Source: JBKPRX01 sp046734795 (GTDB lineage Bacteria; Actinomycetota; Thermoleophilia; Gaiellales; Gaiellaceae). Taken from it: a stretch of DNA of 16,425 nucleotides. Below are positions 1-6,887 of this stretch, in pieces (position 1 is the first letter of the stretch; each line of letters starts with the position of its first letter). The stretch spans positions 1 to 16,425 of the forward strand of contig JBKPRX010000071.1 in the NCBI GenBank assembly GCA_046734795.1. The letters run 5' to 3'. The position numbers and the translations under genes were made by a program. The notes below the pieces were generated by a model. That model was not told the origin of the DNA. It saw nothing but the letters and a program-made list of their open reading frames with translations, and did not search any database.

Positions 1-1
1 A

Positions 2-148
2 GGCCAGGGCTCAAGGGGCGCCGCTCAACCGCCGAAAGACAACACGATGATCTTTCTCGCAGCCATCGGAACTGCCACCGCTGCGGCGGCCGTGCTCGCC
101 GGAACCCTCGCCACGCTTGCGCGGCGGATTCCTGAGCTCGACCTTTAG
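2..148 (+). CDS. C-terminal end of an unidentified membrane protein (partial, cut by left edge)
   Basis: An open frame runs from the window edge to a TAG at 146-148. Its last 33 codons, from an in-frame ATG at 47, encode one hydrophobic Ala/Leu-rich segment (IFLAAIGTATAAAAVLAGTL) followed by a short basic and polar tail (RRIPELDL). This looks like a C-terminal transmembrane helix with a cytoplasmic end. No family can be recognised from so little sequence. The frame stops 15 nt before the end of the oppositely oriented nucleotidyltransferase gene, so the two are convergent, which fits a real gene end. The alternative is a free-standing 33-residue peptide from ATG 47, but no clear Shine-Dalgarno precedes that codon. 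Confidence 0.4.
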   Translation, partial: GQGSRGAAQPPKDNTMIFLAAIGTATAAAAVLAGTLATLARRIPELDL

Positions 149-163
149 CCCACCGGCAACGTT

Positions 164-1222
164 CTACAAGAGCTCGCGCTCCTCGAGCTGCGTGTCGTGC
201 GCGGTGCGCGCCTTCCCCGCGTTACGCAGGGACCGCCCCGTGCGGCGAAGCTTCTTCCGCCACGGCTCGTCCGCCTTGGGACGGAGCTCGTCGCGGAGCG
301 CGCGCGCGGACTCCGCAATCGCGTAGCCCGTCGAGCGGGCCGCGAACGGCGCAAGAAGATGCGACACGTGTGACTCGAAGACCGTCCGCCGACGCACCTC
401 CGCAACGTTCCGCGCCCACGTTCGAAGCGGCAACGTGGACGGTCCACCGCGGAAGATCGCGTCGATCGCGTTCGCCGTCGATCGCCAGAGCCGCTCGACG
501 CCGAGCTCGCGTGCAGCGTCTACGAGCTCGTCGTCCGGGAGTCCCGAAGCAAGCGCTGCAACGTCCACGAGCTCGCGCAGCCGACGGAGAGGCTCATGCG
601 CCCACGAGTGCACCGCCGTCAGAACCGCGTGACGCGCCCGCGCCGGCGCGAGCACGCCTTCCACGCCCGACGCGCTCGGCACGGCACCTGCCGCCACCAC
701 CTCGAATGAAGGCGGCTCGACGCCGTCGAGCCATTTGGGCTTCGAGTGCAGCTCAATCGGCAGTGGGAACGACCGCAGCCACAACGGACGCAGGTGATGG
801 ATGTCGCGGAAGAGGTCCGGGTCGCCGATCTCCTCGAAGCCGTCGGCGAGCAACGCCGCCTGCGCCGCAGGCGCGTCCTCGACGAGCAGGTCGAGGTCGG
901 CGAATCCCCGTGTGCCGTTGGGATAGAGCGCCGCAAGCTCGGGCCCCTTGACGACGAGGATCGTTCCGTCGACGACGTTTCGCACGCGCGCGAGGAGCGG
1001 GCTCACCGCGAGACTCGAGAGGACGGCTTGGCGTTCTTCGACGACGAGCGCCTCCGGAAGCGCACGGCCCTCGCTTCGCCACCGCGCGAGTGCCAGCAGC
1101 TCGAGCGAGTGCTCGCGAAGATCGTCGAGGCTCGCAGCGCGATCGACGAGGGTATCGACCGAGCGCCAAAGCTCCAACGCGTCCCGAGCGTCGACGACTG
1201 GCGAGCCAGGCGCGGCGGCCAT
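164..1222 (-). CDS. Nucleotidyltransferase family protein (NTP_transf_5-like)
   Basis: A 352-residue protein. Residues 92-101 (KGPELAALYP) followed by R105 and a D109-x-D111 pair in ADLDLLVE form the metal-binding nucleotidyltransferase signature of the PF14907-type family (K-G-x-x-L-A-x-x-Y-P ... R-x-x-x-D-x-D-x-L-V). The C-terminal part is helical and Arg-rich. Family members often sit in RiPP, PqqD/asparagine-synthetase and exopolysaccharide clusters; their substrates are mostly unknown. Here it is the last gene of the minus-strand operon, 4 nt after the ABC permease stop. An AGGAGG lies directly against the ATG with no spacer, so initiation is probably coupled to termination of the permease. 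A role in nucleotidylating the lasso peptide or a glycan intermediate is inference from context. Family confidence is good; substrate is unknown. Confidence 0.8.
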   Translation of the reverse strand: MAAAPGSPVVDARDALELWRSVDTLVDRAASLDDLREHSLELLALARWRSEGRALPEALVVEERQAVLSSLAVSPLLARVRNVVDGTILVVKGPELAALYPNGTRGFADLDLLVEDAPAAQAALLADGFEEIGDPDLFRDIHHLRPLWLRSFPLPIELHSKPKWLDGVEPPSFEVVAAGAVPSASGVEGVLAPARARHAVLTAVHSWAHEPLRRLRELVDVAALASGLPDDELVDAARELGVERLWRSTANAIDAIFRGGPSTLPLRTWARNVAEVRRRTVFESHVSHLLAPFAARSTGYAIAESARALRDELRPKADEPWRKKLRRTGRSLRNAGKARTAHDTQLEERELL

Positions 1223-1226
1223 CCTC

Positions 1227-2090
1227 CTAATACAGACCGATAGTGCCGCGCCGCCGTTCGTGGCGTAGCGCGAATCGAAACGCGAACGCGCCGACCGCGA
1301 GCGAGACCGCCGCGAGCGGGATCAGGATGGTCAGCGTGTCACCGACCCCGGACCACGCGGAGCCGCCGAGAAGCGATTCGCGCAGACCGTCGGCAGCGAT
1401 CGTCATCGGGTTCCGATCGGCGATCCACTGGAGCCAACCCGGCAAGGACGCGACCGGGAAGTACGCACCGGAGCCGAGCCCCATGAAGACGGCGAAGAGC
1501 GCGAAGAGTGCAAAGCCGCGGCGAAAGACGAGCGTTCCGCCAGCGGCGAGCACGCCGAGGCCCCAGATGAAGGGGATGAACGCGAACAGGATCAGAAGCG
1601 CCGGAATGATCCCGGCTGCGTGGAAATGCAAGCCGAACGCGAGGTCGACGACGAGCAGCACCATCGCCGTTCGAATCGGAACGTAGAGCAAGTCGTAGAG
1701 CACGGTTCCGAGCTGGAGCGTGATCGGCGCCGTCGGCGTGACGAGGACCGACTCGAGCGTTCCCATCAGGCGTTCCTGGCGAATGCCGTCGGCTACACGC
1801 GCGAGCGCGAGCGTGGCGAACGTGACGAGCGTGATCCCGATGACCGCAAACTCCATGTAGCTCACGCGGTGACCGTCGTACGTCGGAAGCGTCGACGTCT
1901 TCGCGACGCGGCTGATGAGGTAGAAGAGCGAGATCTGAAGCACGAGATTCGCGAGGTCGCCGACGAACGCTGTCCGGTAGCTCCAGGCGATCAGGAAGTC
2001 GCGACGGACGAACGCCGGCAGCTTCCGCACTTCCTCGAGGAACGGCGGGTTCGCCGTGACTGCGCCCGAAGCTGGTGCGGTCGCGCTCAC
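1227..2090 (-). CDS. ABC-2 type transporter permease
   Basis: A 287-residue integral membrane protein with about six hydrophobic segments. Residues 20-40 carry the cytoplasmic amphipathic start typical of ABC-2 permeases (VRRDFLIAWSYR). Near the C-terminus is the family feature GAYFPVASLPGWLQWI, then NPMTIAADGLRESLLGG and a last transmembrane segment. ABC-2 permeases export polysaccharides, lipids, drugs or peptides. The GTG start at 2090 overlaps the stop of the upstream ATPase gene in a GTGA, and an AGGAA lies about 9 nt upstream, so the two subunits are translationally coupled and form one exporter. The cargo is unresolved: it may be a glycan precursor of the same operon or the lasso peptide made by the divergent cassette, which has no exporter of its own in the window. 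Confidence 0.9.
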   Translation of the reverse strand: MSATAPASGAVTANPPFLEEVRKLPAFVRRDFLIAWSYRTAFVGDLANLVLQISLFYLISRVAKTSTLPTYDGHRVSYMEFAVIGITLVTFATLALARVADGIRQERLMGTLESVLVTPTAPITLQLGTVLYDLLYVPIRTAMVLLVVDLAFGLHFHAAGIIPALLILFAFIPFIWGLGVLAAGGTLVFRRGFALFALFAVFMGLGSGAYFPVASLPGWLQWIADRNPMTIAADGLRESLLGGSAWSGVGDTLTILIPLAAVSLAVGAFAFRFALRHERRRGTIGLY

Positions 2091-3145
2091 GACTCACGTT
2101 CCTCGATCAACGAGAGGAATCCCTGCTCGAGTTGCGGCCGCACTTCGGTGCAGCCGAGCACCTCGGCGCCGGCGTCGCGCAGCGCCTGAAGCGCCTCGCC
2201 GAGCGGGCAGCCTGCAGCAAGCGCCAGGACGAATGTCTCCGCCTCCCCGTCGGCGGTCGGCACGACGGTGCCGCGCTCGCCGAGTGCTGCCGAGAGGTCG
2301 GCAAGCGTGAGGTGAGCCGCTTCGAGCTGCAGCAGGAACTCGTCGGTTGCTGCAACCGTCAAGAGCCCGCTCACGTTTCCGGAGAACCGGATGCGGCCGC
2401 GGTTCAAGACCGTGGCGCGCTCTGCGAAGCCGCGGATCTCTTCGATTCGTTGAGTTGCCCACACGACCGCCGCACCTCGGTCGGCCGACGCACGCACGAG
2501 CTCTCGCACGCGGCGCGCCGCGACAGGGTCGAGATCGTGCGTCGCCTCGTCGACGAGCAAGACCGCCGGCTCCGTCAAAAGAGCTCGAGCGACCGACAAG
2601 CGTTTCTGCATGCCGTGCGAGAAGGCGCCGACCGGTTTCGACTCCTGCGCCTCGAGCTCGACCGCCGCGAGCACGTCGCGTGCACGACGCGTCGCGGTCC
2701 GCTTGTCGAAACCGTAGAGCCGCGCAAAGAAGACGAGGTTCTCGAGCGCCGAGATCCGCAAGTAGAACGTGCGATCACCTGACGGAACGAGCCCGACGAG
2801 TCGCCGTAGCGCGCGCGTGTTCGAGGCCGCGTCGACCCCTAACACCCGGATCGAGCCCGACGTCGGATCCACGAGGCCGGTCAGCAACCGAAGGAGCGTG
2901 GTCTTGCCCGCGCCGTTCGGACCGAGCAGCGCATGGAGCTCTCCCGGCTCGACGCTCAGTGAGACGTCGTCGAGCGCAAGGGTCTCGCCGAACCGCCTCG
3001 AGACACTCTCGACGACGACCGAAGCAGACGTCGGCGCTTCGCCGCTCGACCTGCGCGGCGTCGACGCGCTCGGATCGCGCTCGTCTGCCTCGCTCGAACG
3101 TTCGGCCAGCGCCGCAGGACCGCCCGCGCCGGCGTCAGACGCCAT
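2087..3145 (-). CDS. ABC transporter ATP-binding protein
   Basis: A 352-residue ATPase. After a polar N-terminal extension of about 42 residues come Walker A GPNGAGKT (75-82), signature SHGMQ (176-180), Walker B VLLVDE (195-200) with D-loop HDLD, and a C-terminal domain of about 100 residues beyond the core. Two motifs are unusual: the Q-loop position reads VPSGDRTFY without Gln, and the H-loop position reads WATQRIEE with Gln where His is usual. The catalytic Glu is kept. The frame is open to a further start at 3217, but ATG 3145 is preferred: it has GAGG about 10 nt upstream and leaves only an 11-nt overlap with the preceding dehydrogenase gene. It powers the ABC-2 permease that follows with a 4-nt overlap. 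Confidence 0.9.
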   Translation of the reverse strand: MASDAGAGGPAALAERSSEADERDPSASTPRRSSGEAPTSASVVVESVSRRFGETLALDDVSLSVEPGELHALLGPNGAGKTTLLRLLTGLVDPTSGSIRVLGVDAASNTRALRRLVGLVPSGDRTFYLRISALENLVFFARLYGFDKRTATRRARDVLAAVELEAQESKPVGAFSHGMQKRLSVARALLTEPAVLLVDEATHDLDPVAARRVRELVRASADRGAAVVWATQRIEEIRGFAERATVLNRGRIRFSGNVSGLLTVAATDEFLLQLEAAHLTLADLSAALGERGTVVPTADGEAETFVLALAAGCPLGEALQALRDAGAEVLGCTEVRPQLEQGFLSLIEERES

Positions 3146-4253
3146 AGGCAGCGGCCTCGGAGACCGCCACACGACGACCCTCGCCTGCCAACGAGAGCTC
3201 GACTGCCTCGACCACACGGACGACGTCGAGCCCGAGCTTCGCGCTCGCGCGGGGGACGCCGCACGTCCGAATGGATTCGCAGAAATCCTTCATCTCGAGC
3301 GAGATCGGCTCGACTACCTCAACCCGCGGCGAGACGATGTCGCCGGTTCTGTACGTCAGCGTGTACTCGCCGAAGCTCTCCGGGCTCGCAAGGTTCGCAC
3401 CCGAGTCGAAGATGCGGATCGGTTCCGCGCTCGTGTCGTCGTAGACGACCATCTTCTGCGAGCCGACCACCGTCGTCCGGCGAAGCTTGCTCGGTGCAAG
3501 CCACGACAGCTCGACGTGCGCGATCGTCCCCGATGGAAACTCGAGGTTGATGAACGCGATGTCGGGCGTGCCGGGCAAGACGCAGGCGCGAGCCATAGCT
3601 GCGGCATGGCTCGGCGACTCCTCGAGCCAGTACTCGAGGATCGAGAAGTCGTGCGGTCCGAGATCCCACGCGACGCTCACGTCGGACTGGTGCAGGCCGA
3701 GGTTCACGCGGCTCATCGACACGAAGTAGATGTCTCCGAGCTGTCCCGACTGGATCAGCTGCCGGATCGCGTTGACCGCGGGGCTGTAGAGGAACGTGTG
3801 CCCGGGCATCAAGACGAGCCCCGACTGCTCCGCCAGCTCGATCAGCTCGGCTGCCTCGCCGGACGAGCCGGCGAGCGGCTTCTCGACGAAGACGTGCTTG
3901 CCTGCCTCGAGCGCAGCGCGAGCGAGGTCGTAGTGCGTCGACACGGGCGTCGAGATCGCGACGGCTTCGATCGAGGGGTCGCCGAGAATGTCGCCGTACG
4001 AGGTCGTCCGCCGGACACCGGGCAGCTTCCGCCGCAGGCTGTTCAGTCGATCGCGCCGCAAGTCGCAGATCGCGACAAGCTCGGCATCCTCGAGCTCGTA
4101 CAGATTGCGTGCGAGGTTCGGTCCCCAGTAACCGAGGCCGACGACGGCGACCCGTACCGGGATCGACCACGGCAGCGGCTCCGGATCTTTGAGGTCGGGG
4201 GCCGGCTCGAGCCGCCGCGTGATGCCGTTCTCGCCGATGCCGTTGTCGCTCAT
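3135..4253 (-). CDS. Gfo/Idh/MocA family oxidoreductase (sugar-nucleotide dehydrogenase-like)
   Basis: A 372-residue NAD(P)-dependent oxidoreductase. The Rossmann motif VAVVGLGYWGPN lies at 36-46, the EKP motif (catalytic Lys) at 124-126, and WDLGPHDFSIL at 196-206 supplies the His-Asp pair of the C-terminal domain. It resembles WbpB/WlbA-type enzymes that oxidise the C3 hydroxyl of UDP-HexNAc-uronic acids on the way to amino sugars, but the exact substrate cannot be read from sequence. About 30 non-conserved residues (MSDNGIGENGITRR...) precede the Rossmann fold. ATG 4253 overlaps the upstream glycosylphosphotransferase stop as ATGA, which fixes the start, although the frame stays open far upstream. 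No aminotransferase partner is visible in the window. Confidence 0.9.
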   Translation of the reverse strand: MSDNGIGENGITRRLEPAPDLKDPEPLPWSIPVRVAVVGLGYWGPNLARNLYELEDAELVAICDLRRDRLNSLRRKLPGVRRTTSYGDILGDPSIEAVAISTPVSTHYDLARAALEAGKHVFVEKPLAGSSGEAAELIELAEQSGLVLMPGHTFLYSPAVNAIRQLIQSGQLGDIYFVSMSRVNLGLHQSDVSVAWDLGPHDFSILEYWLEESPSHAAAMARACVLPGTPDIAFINLEFPSGTIAHVELSWLAPSKLRRTTVVGSQKMVVYDDTSAEPIRIFDSGANLASPESFGEYTLTYRTGDIVSPRVEVVEPISLEMKDFCESIRTCGVPRASAKLGLDVVRVVEAVELSLAGEGRRVAVSEAAAYGV

Positions 4254-5818
4254 GCCGTTCCTTTCTGCTTCACGAGCTGGACGGGTGTCCGGCAGAGAAG
4301 CGTGAGATCGAGACCAAGCGACCAACCGCGCACGTAAGCGACGTCCATGTCGAGCGCTTCGCCGAAGGTCGTCCGCGCGCGCGCAGTTACCTGCCACAGA
4401 CCCGTGAGGCCCGGACGCGCGAGGAACCGCTCGTAGTGATGAGGCTTGAAGTGCTCGACTTCGTAGGCGATGCACGGTCGCGGACCCACGAGTGACATCT
4501 CCCCGGAAAGCACGTTGAGAAGCTGCGGAAGCTCGTCGAGACTCGTGCGGCGAAGCCAGCGCCCAAACGGCGTGATCGCGTCCTCGCGGTCGAGCTTGTA
4601 GAGGCCGTTGTCGCGCGGGGTCGCACCGGCGTCCATCGTCTCCTTGATGTATTCGCGATGTGCGCTCTGATCGACATCCACGCGCATCGTCCGGAACTTG
4701 AACATCGTGAACGGCTTCATTCGCAAGCCGAGACGCTCCTGGCGGAAGAAGATGGGCCCGGGCGACTCGCGCCGAATCCGCCACGCGGCGTACGCAAAGA
4801 GCGGCGCGGTGATGAGCAACCCGATCAGCGCGCCGACGATGTCGATCGCGCGCTTCAGCCAACGGGAAGACCGGGACGGCTTCACGGGCGGTAGACCCAT
4901 GAGGGCCAGGCCCTCGAGGAGATGGATGTCGATGTTCGGCGCGACGAGCTCGAACAGGCGCGGGACGACGTCGACCTGCACGTTGAAATCCGTGAGGGAC
5001 CGCACTGCTGCCATCACCGCATCGCTCGTATCGGCCGAGAACGCAACGATGACGCGCTCGACGTCGTGCTCGGAGACGATCGACGCGAGGTCGGCGGGCT
5101 CGCCGAGAACCGGTAGATGACGAACCTCTTCGCGCCGGTCCAACGGCGCGGAGTCGACGAAGCCGACGAGCTCGATGCCGTATTCGGGATGCTGAAGAAG
5201 CTTGCGCGCGACGAGCTGGCCGATCTTTCCTGCGCCGAGAATGATCGTCTTCTGCTTGTAGCTCTGACGGCGACGCGCCCACGCGCGCGCGATCGACCTG
5301 AACATAGGAACGACGACGACGGCGATCAGCCAGAAGACGATCGCCTTGTGGCTCGGCGTCCCCTCGACTCCGAAAAGCCAGGTGCCGGCGACGAGCAGCC
5401 AGGCGCCGACCGTAAGCAGGTGGAAGACACCGACGATCTCGTCAATCGTCGAATGGTGCGCCCGCTCCTCGTCGCGGTCGTAGAGGCTGTAGATCTTTGC
5501 GACGACGACCCAGACGGGCAGGGTCGCGATGAAGAGCAGCGTCTCGCGGCGGACGTCGACCGGCCAACCCGCGGCGTAGGCCACGAGCTCGGCGCCCACG
5601 AACGAGACGACGAGGCCGGCAAGGTCGGCGACGACGAGCATCCTGCGGACGAGCCAGCCACGGTTTCGCCCGGGACGCCGCGCCGGCTCGGCGAATTCGA
5701 GCTGCGGCAGCGGCGAGGGCAGCGTGGCGGGACGCTCGGCGTCGCCCGCCGCGACAGCGTCGTCCGCCCGCGCCTGCTCGGCGCTCAACTGCTCGAGTCC
5801 TACCCGCCCCACGTTCAT
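4250..5818 (-). CDS. Polyprenyl glycosylphosphotransferase (exopolysaccharide priming enzyme)
   Basis: A 522-residue membrane enzyme that transfers a sugar-1-phosphate from a nucleotide sugar to undecaprenyl phosphate, the first step of exopolysaccharide or O-antigen repeat-unit assembly. There are four N-terminal transmembrane segments (about 58-82, 92-110, 126-150, 158-176), then a CoA-binding-like Rossmann domain with ILGAGKIG (193-200), a re-entrant or transmembrane helix (325-346), and the catalytic C-terminal domain: PGPIFFRQERLG (353-364), KFRTM (374-378), SLDELPQ with the Asp-Glu pair (426-432), LVGPRP (443-448) and RPGLTGLWQV (468-477). Full length for the family. The ATG start has only a weak Shine-Dalgarno. 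It is the first gene of the minus-strand operon and faces away from the lasso cassette across a 193-nt divergent region. Confidence 0.93.
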   Translation of the reverse strand: MNVGRVGLEQLSAEQARADDAVAAGDAERPATLPSPLPQLEFAEPARRPGRNRGWLVRRMLVVADLAGLVVSFVGAELVAYAAGWPVDVRRETLLFIATLPVWVVVAKIYSLYDRDEERAHHSTIDEIVGVFHLLTVGAWLLVAGTWLFGVEGTPSHKAIVFWLIAVVVVPMFRSIARAWARRRQSYKQKTIILGAGKIGQLVARKLLQHPEYGIELVGFVDSAPLDRREEVRHLPVLGEPADLASIVSEHDVERVIVAFSADTSDAVMAAVRSLTDFNVQVDVVPRLFELVAPNIDIHLLEGLALMGLPPVKPSRSSRWLKRAIDIVGALIGLLITAPLFAYAAWRIRRESPGPIFFRQERLGLRMKPFTMFKFRTMRVDVDQSAHREYIKETMDAGATPRDNGLYKLDREDAITPFGRWLRRTSLDELPQLLNVLSGEMSLVGPRPCIAYEVEHFKPHHYERFLARPGLTGLWQVTARARTTFGEALDMDVAYVRGWSLGLDLTLLCRTPVQLVKQKGTA

Positions 5819-5932
5819 CGAGCGTACGTCCAGCCACCGGCCGTAGCCAGTGCAGACCTTGAAACCCCTCGGTCTGGAGGCGTCCTGGTCTTTTGGCCGG
5901 GGCTAGTCTTCGCGAAACTGGCTCTCACTCCC

Positions 5933-5962
5933 TTGACGCATTCGCACACCGATCTCCATCCT
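5933..5962 (+). promoter_or_regulatory. Possible promoter of the lasso operon
   Basis: TTGACG at 5933-5938 matches five of six bases of a sigma-70 -35 box. An 18-nt spacer leads to CATCCT (5957-5962), a poor -10 match at three of six. It would place transcription start about 40 nt upstream of the precursor GTG. The call rests on the -35 hexamer and its position only. Confidence 0.25.
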
Positions 5963-5970
5963 GGGCGGTA

Positions 5971-5993
5971 CAGCGCGGGCAGCCGCCCGCCTG
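5971..5993 (+). promoter_or_regulatory. Hairpin in the presumed 5' leader of the lasso mRNA
   Basis: CAG-C-GCGGGC (5971-5980) pairs with GCCCGCCTG (5985-5993) around an AGCC loop: nine pairs with one bulged C at 5974. It ends six nt before the GGAGG ribosome binding site. A competing pairing of GGGCGG (5963-5968) with CCGCCC (5983-5988) would exclude it. Pairing is seen in the sequence; a regulatory role is inference. Confidence 0.35.
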
Positions 5994-5999
5994 GCGATC

Positions 6000-6005
6000 G
6001 GAGGT
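6000..6005 (+). promoter_or_regulatory. Shine-Dalgarno of the lasso precursor gene
   Basis: GGAGGT sits seven nt (counted from GGAGG) before the GTG at 6012. It is among the best-placed ribosome binding sites in the window and decides the start of a very short gene that lacks ATG. Confidence 0.8.
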
Positions 6006-6011
6006 ACCAGC

Positions 6012-6149
6012 GTGTCGAGCAAGGAAGCGAAGGGCGTGAAGTACGAGTCGCCGCGGGTGACCGTGCTCGGCTCGGCAGCGAAGCTGACGATGGGCCCCGT
6101 CTCGGGAACGAATCCGGATGGGACGTTCATCCTGCACACCTCGCCCTAG
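6012..6149 (+). CDS. Lasso peptide precursor (A gene)
   Basis: A 45-codon gene from GTG 6012 to TAG 6147-6149. The 27-residue leader carries Y11, P14, V16 and G20 in the Y-x2-P-x-(L)-x3-G spacing recognised by RRE proteins of actinobacterial lasso systems, and ends in L25-T26-M27, with Thr at the -2 position B2 peptidases require. Offsets from the Tyr to Pro, hydrophobic residue, Gly, Thr and core Gly are 3, 5, 9, 15 and 17, the same as I recall for lariatin. The predicted core is GPVSGTNPDGTFILHTSP: Gly1 supplies the amine and Asp9, the only acidic core residue, the carboxylate, giving a 9-residue ring and a 9-residue tail. F12, I13, L14 and H15 are plug candidates. My hand-summed monoisotopic mass for the cyclised core is 1777.86 Da. 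B1, B2 and cyclase genes follow directly. No similarity search was possible. Confidence 0.9.
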   Translation: MSSKEAKGVKYESPRVTVLGSAAKLTMGPVSGTNPDGTFILHTSP

Positions 6150-6163
6150 CGACCAACGATCGA

Positions 6164-6205
6164 GAGATGCCGAGCCGTAGAGCAGGGTCCGCGGCTCGGT
6201 ATCTC
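6164..6205 (+). promoter_or_regulatory. Intercistronic hairpin between lasso precursor and processing genes
   Basis: GAGATGCCGAGCCG (6164-6177) pairs with CGGCTCGGTATCTC (6192-6205): 14 consecutive pairs including one G-U, with a 14-nt loop. It begins 15 nt after the precursor stop and ends 39 nt before the B1 start. No T-run follows, so it is not a canonical intrinsic terminator. It could be an attenuator or an mRNA 3'-end stabiliser that keeps precursor transcript above that of the enzymes, as reported for other RiPP operons. Confidence 0.6.
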
Positions 6206-6243
6206 GCGACTTCGTACGGGTCGACGGCGCCGGGGGGAATGGC

Positions 6244-6519
6244 ATGACCCTTTTGCGACTCCGCTCGGACGCGGTGGAATGGCGCGAGGTCGAAGGCGAG
6301 GTGCTTGCCTTGGAGGTCGGGTCCGCCACGTATATCGCGGCGAACGAGAGCGGCGCCGTTCTGTGGGAGCGGCTCGCATCGGGCGCAACCCGCGACGAGC
6401 TCGTCGAGACGCTCGCCTCCGCGTACGACCTCGACCGGGCGCGGGCCGAGACGGACGTCGACGCCTTCGTCGAGACGCTCCGGGGCCGCAACTTGCTGGT
6501 TGAGGACGGCGAGGGATGA
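6244..6519 (+). CDS. Lasso peptide B1 protein, PqqD-like RiPP recognition element
   Basis: A 91-residue stand-alone RRE protein of the PqqD fold. It shows the N-terminal beta strands (VEWREVEGEVLALEV, 11-25; ATYIAANESGAVLW, 28-41) and the helical C-terminal half (TRDELVETLASAYDLD, 49-64; DAFVETLRGRNLLV, 73-86) expected for the family, with the usual N-x-x-G-A-x-x-W feature at 34-41. It should bind the precursor leader around Y11 and P14 and deliver it to the B2 peptidase and cyclase. ATG 6244 follows a GGGGGGAA stretch six nt upstream. Its TGA overlaps the B2 ATG (ATGA), so B1 and B2 are coupled. Length is usual for discrete B1 proteins. Confidence 0.9.
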   Translation: MTLLRLRSDAVEWREVEGEVLALEVGSATYIAANESGAVLWERLASGATRDELVETLASAYDLDRARAETDVDAFVETLRGRNLLVEDGEG

Positions 6520-6887
6520 GGCGGCCGCCGGATCTTGCGTCTCTTCGCGCCGCGCTCTGGACATGGCGCGCGCTCGCCCGCACCCGGCGCTTGCTCCGAG
6601 GCGGCGAGCTGAAGGCGATCGAGGTCGACCCGCCGCCCGAGCTGCCGAGTCACGCGGTCCGCGGCGTCCGCGGCGTTCTTCGACGTGTCGACCAGACGTG
6701 CCTCGAGCGAGCGCTCGTCCTGCAGCGTTGGCTCGCCGCTCACGGCGAGCGGCGCGACGTCGTGATCGGGGTCGCGGCTCCGGCGAGCGACTTCAAGGCG
6801 CACGCGTGGCTCGAGGGCGACCCGCCGGCCGAGAGCGACGGGTTCACGGAGCTCCTTCGGCTGCCGTTGCGTGTCGCCGATCGCTGA
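6516..6887 (+). CDS. Lasso peptide B2 leader peptidase (transglutaminase-like Cys protease)
   Basis: A 123-residue protein with the B2 signature: Cys62 in TCLERALVLQRWL (61-73) as nucleophile and His97 in FKAHAWLE (93-100) as general base; the acidic member of the triad is not certain. It is slightly shorter than many B2 proteins, which run to about 140-150 residues. It should cleave the B1-bound precursor after Met27, freeing Gly1 for cyclisation. The ATG overlaps the B1 stop by four nt, and the 3' end overlaps the proposed cyclase start by 17 nt, so expression is coupled through the cassette. Confidence 0.88.
   Translation: MRRPPDLASLRAALWTWRALARTRRLLRGGELKAIEVDPPPELPSHAVRGVRGVLRRVDQTCLERALVLQRWLAAHGERRDVVIGVAAPASDFKAHAWLEGDPPAESDGFTELLRLPLRVADR

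Noticed and set aside
2769..4337. 522-codon plus-strand open frame
   Set aside because: It lies antisense to the ABC ATPase and Gfo/Idh genes, both of which have clear motifs; its translation has none.
4254..5282. Upstream extension of the first Gfo/Idh frame to about 715 residues
   Set aside because: The extension is an Arg-rich shadow of the glycosylphosphotransferase gene. The ATGA overlap at 4250-4253 gives the natural start.
5909..5916. TTCGCGAA palindrome as an operator in the divergent region
   Set aside because: The 8-bp palindrome does not extend outward and there is no second copy in the region. It is too short to support a regulator site in GC-rich DNA.
5117..6247. 376-codon plus-strand open frame spanning the glycosylphosphotransferase gene, the intergenic region and the lasso precursor
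   Set aside because: It is Arg/Asp-rich, shows no domain and runs antisense to a clear enzyme. It arises from GC-rich codon bias and hides the real 45-codon precursor in another frame.
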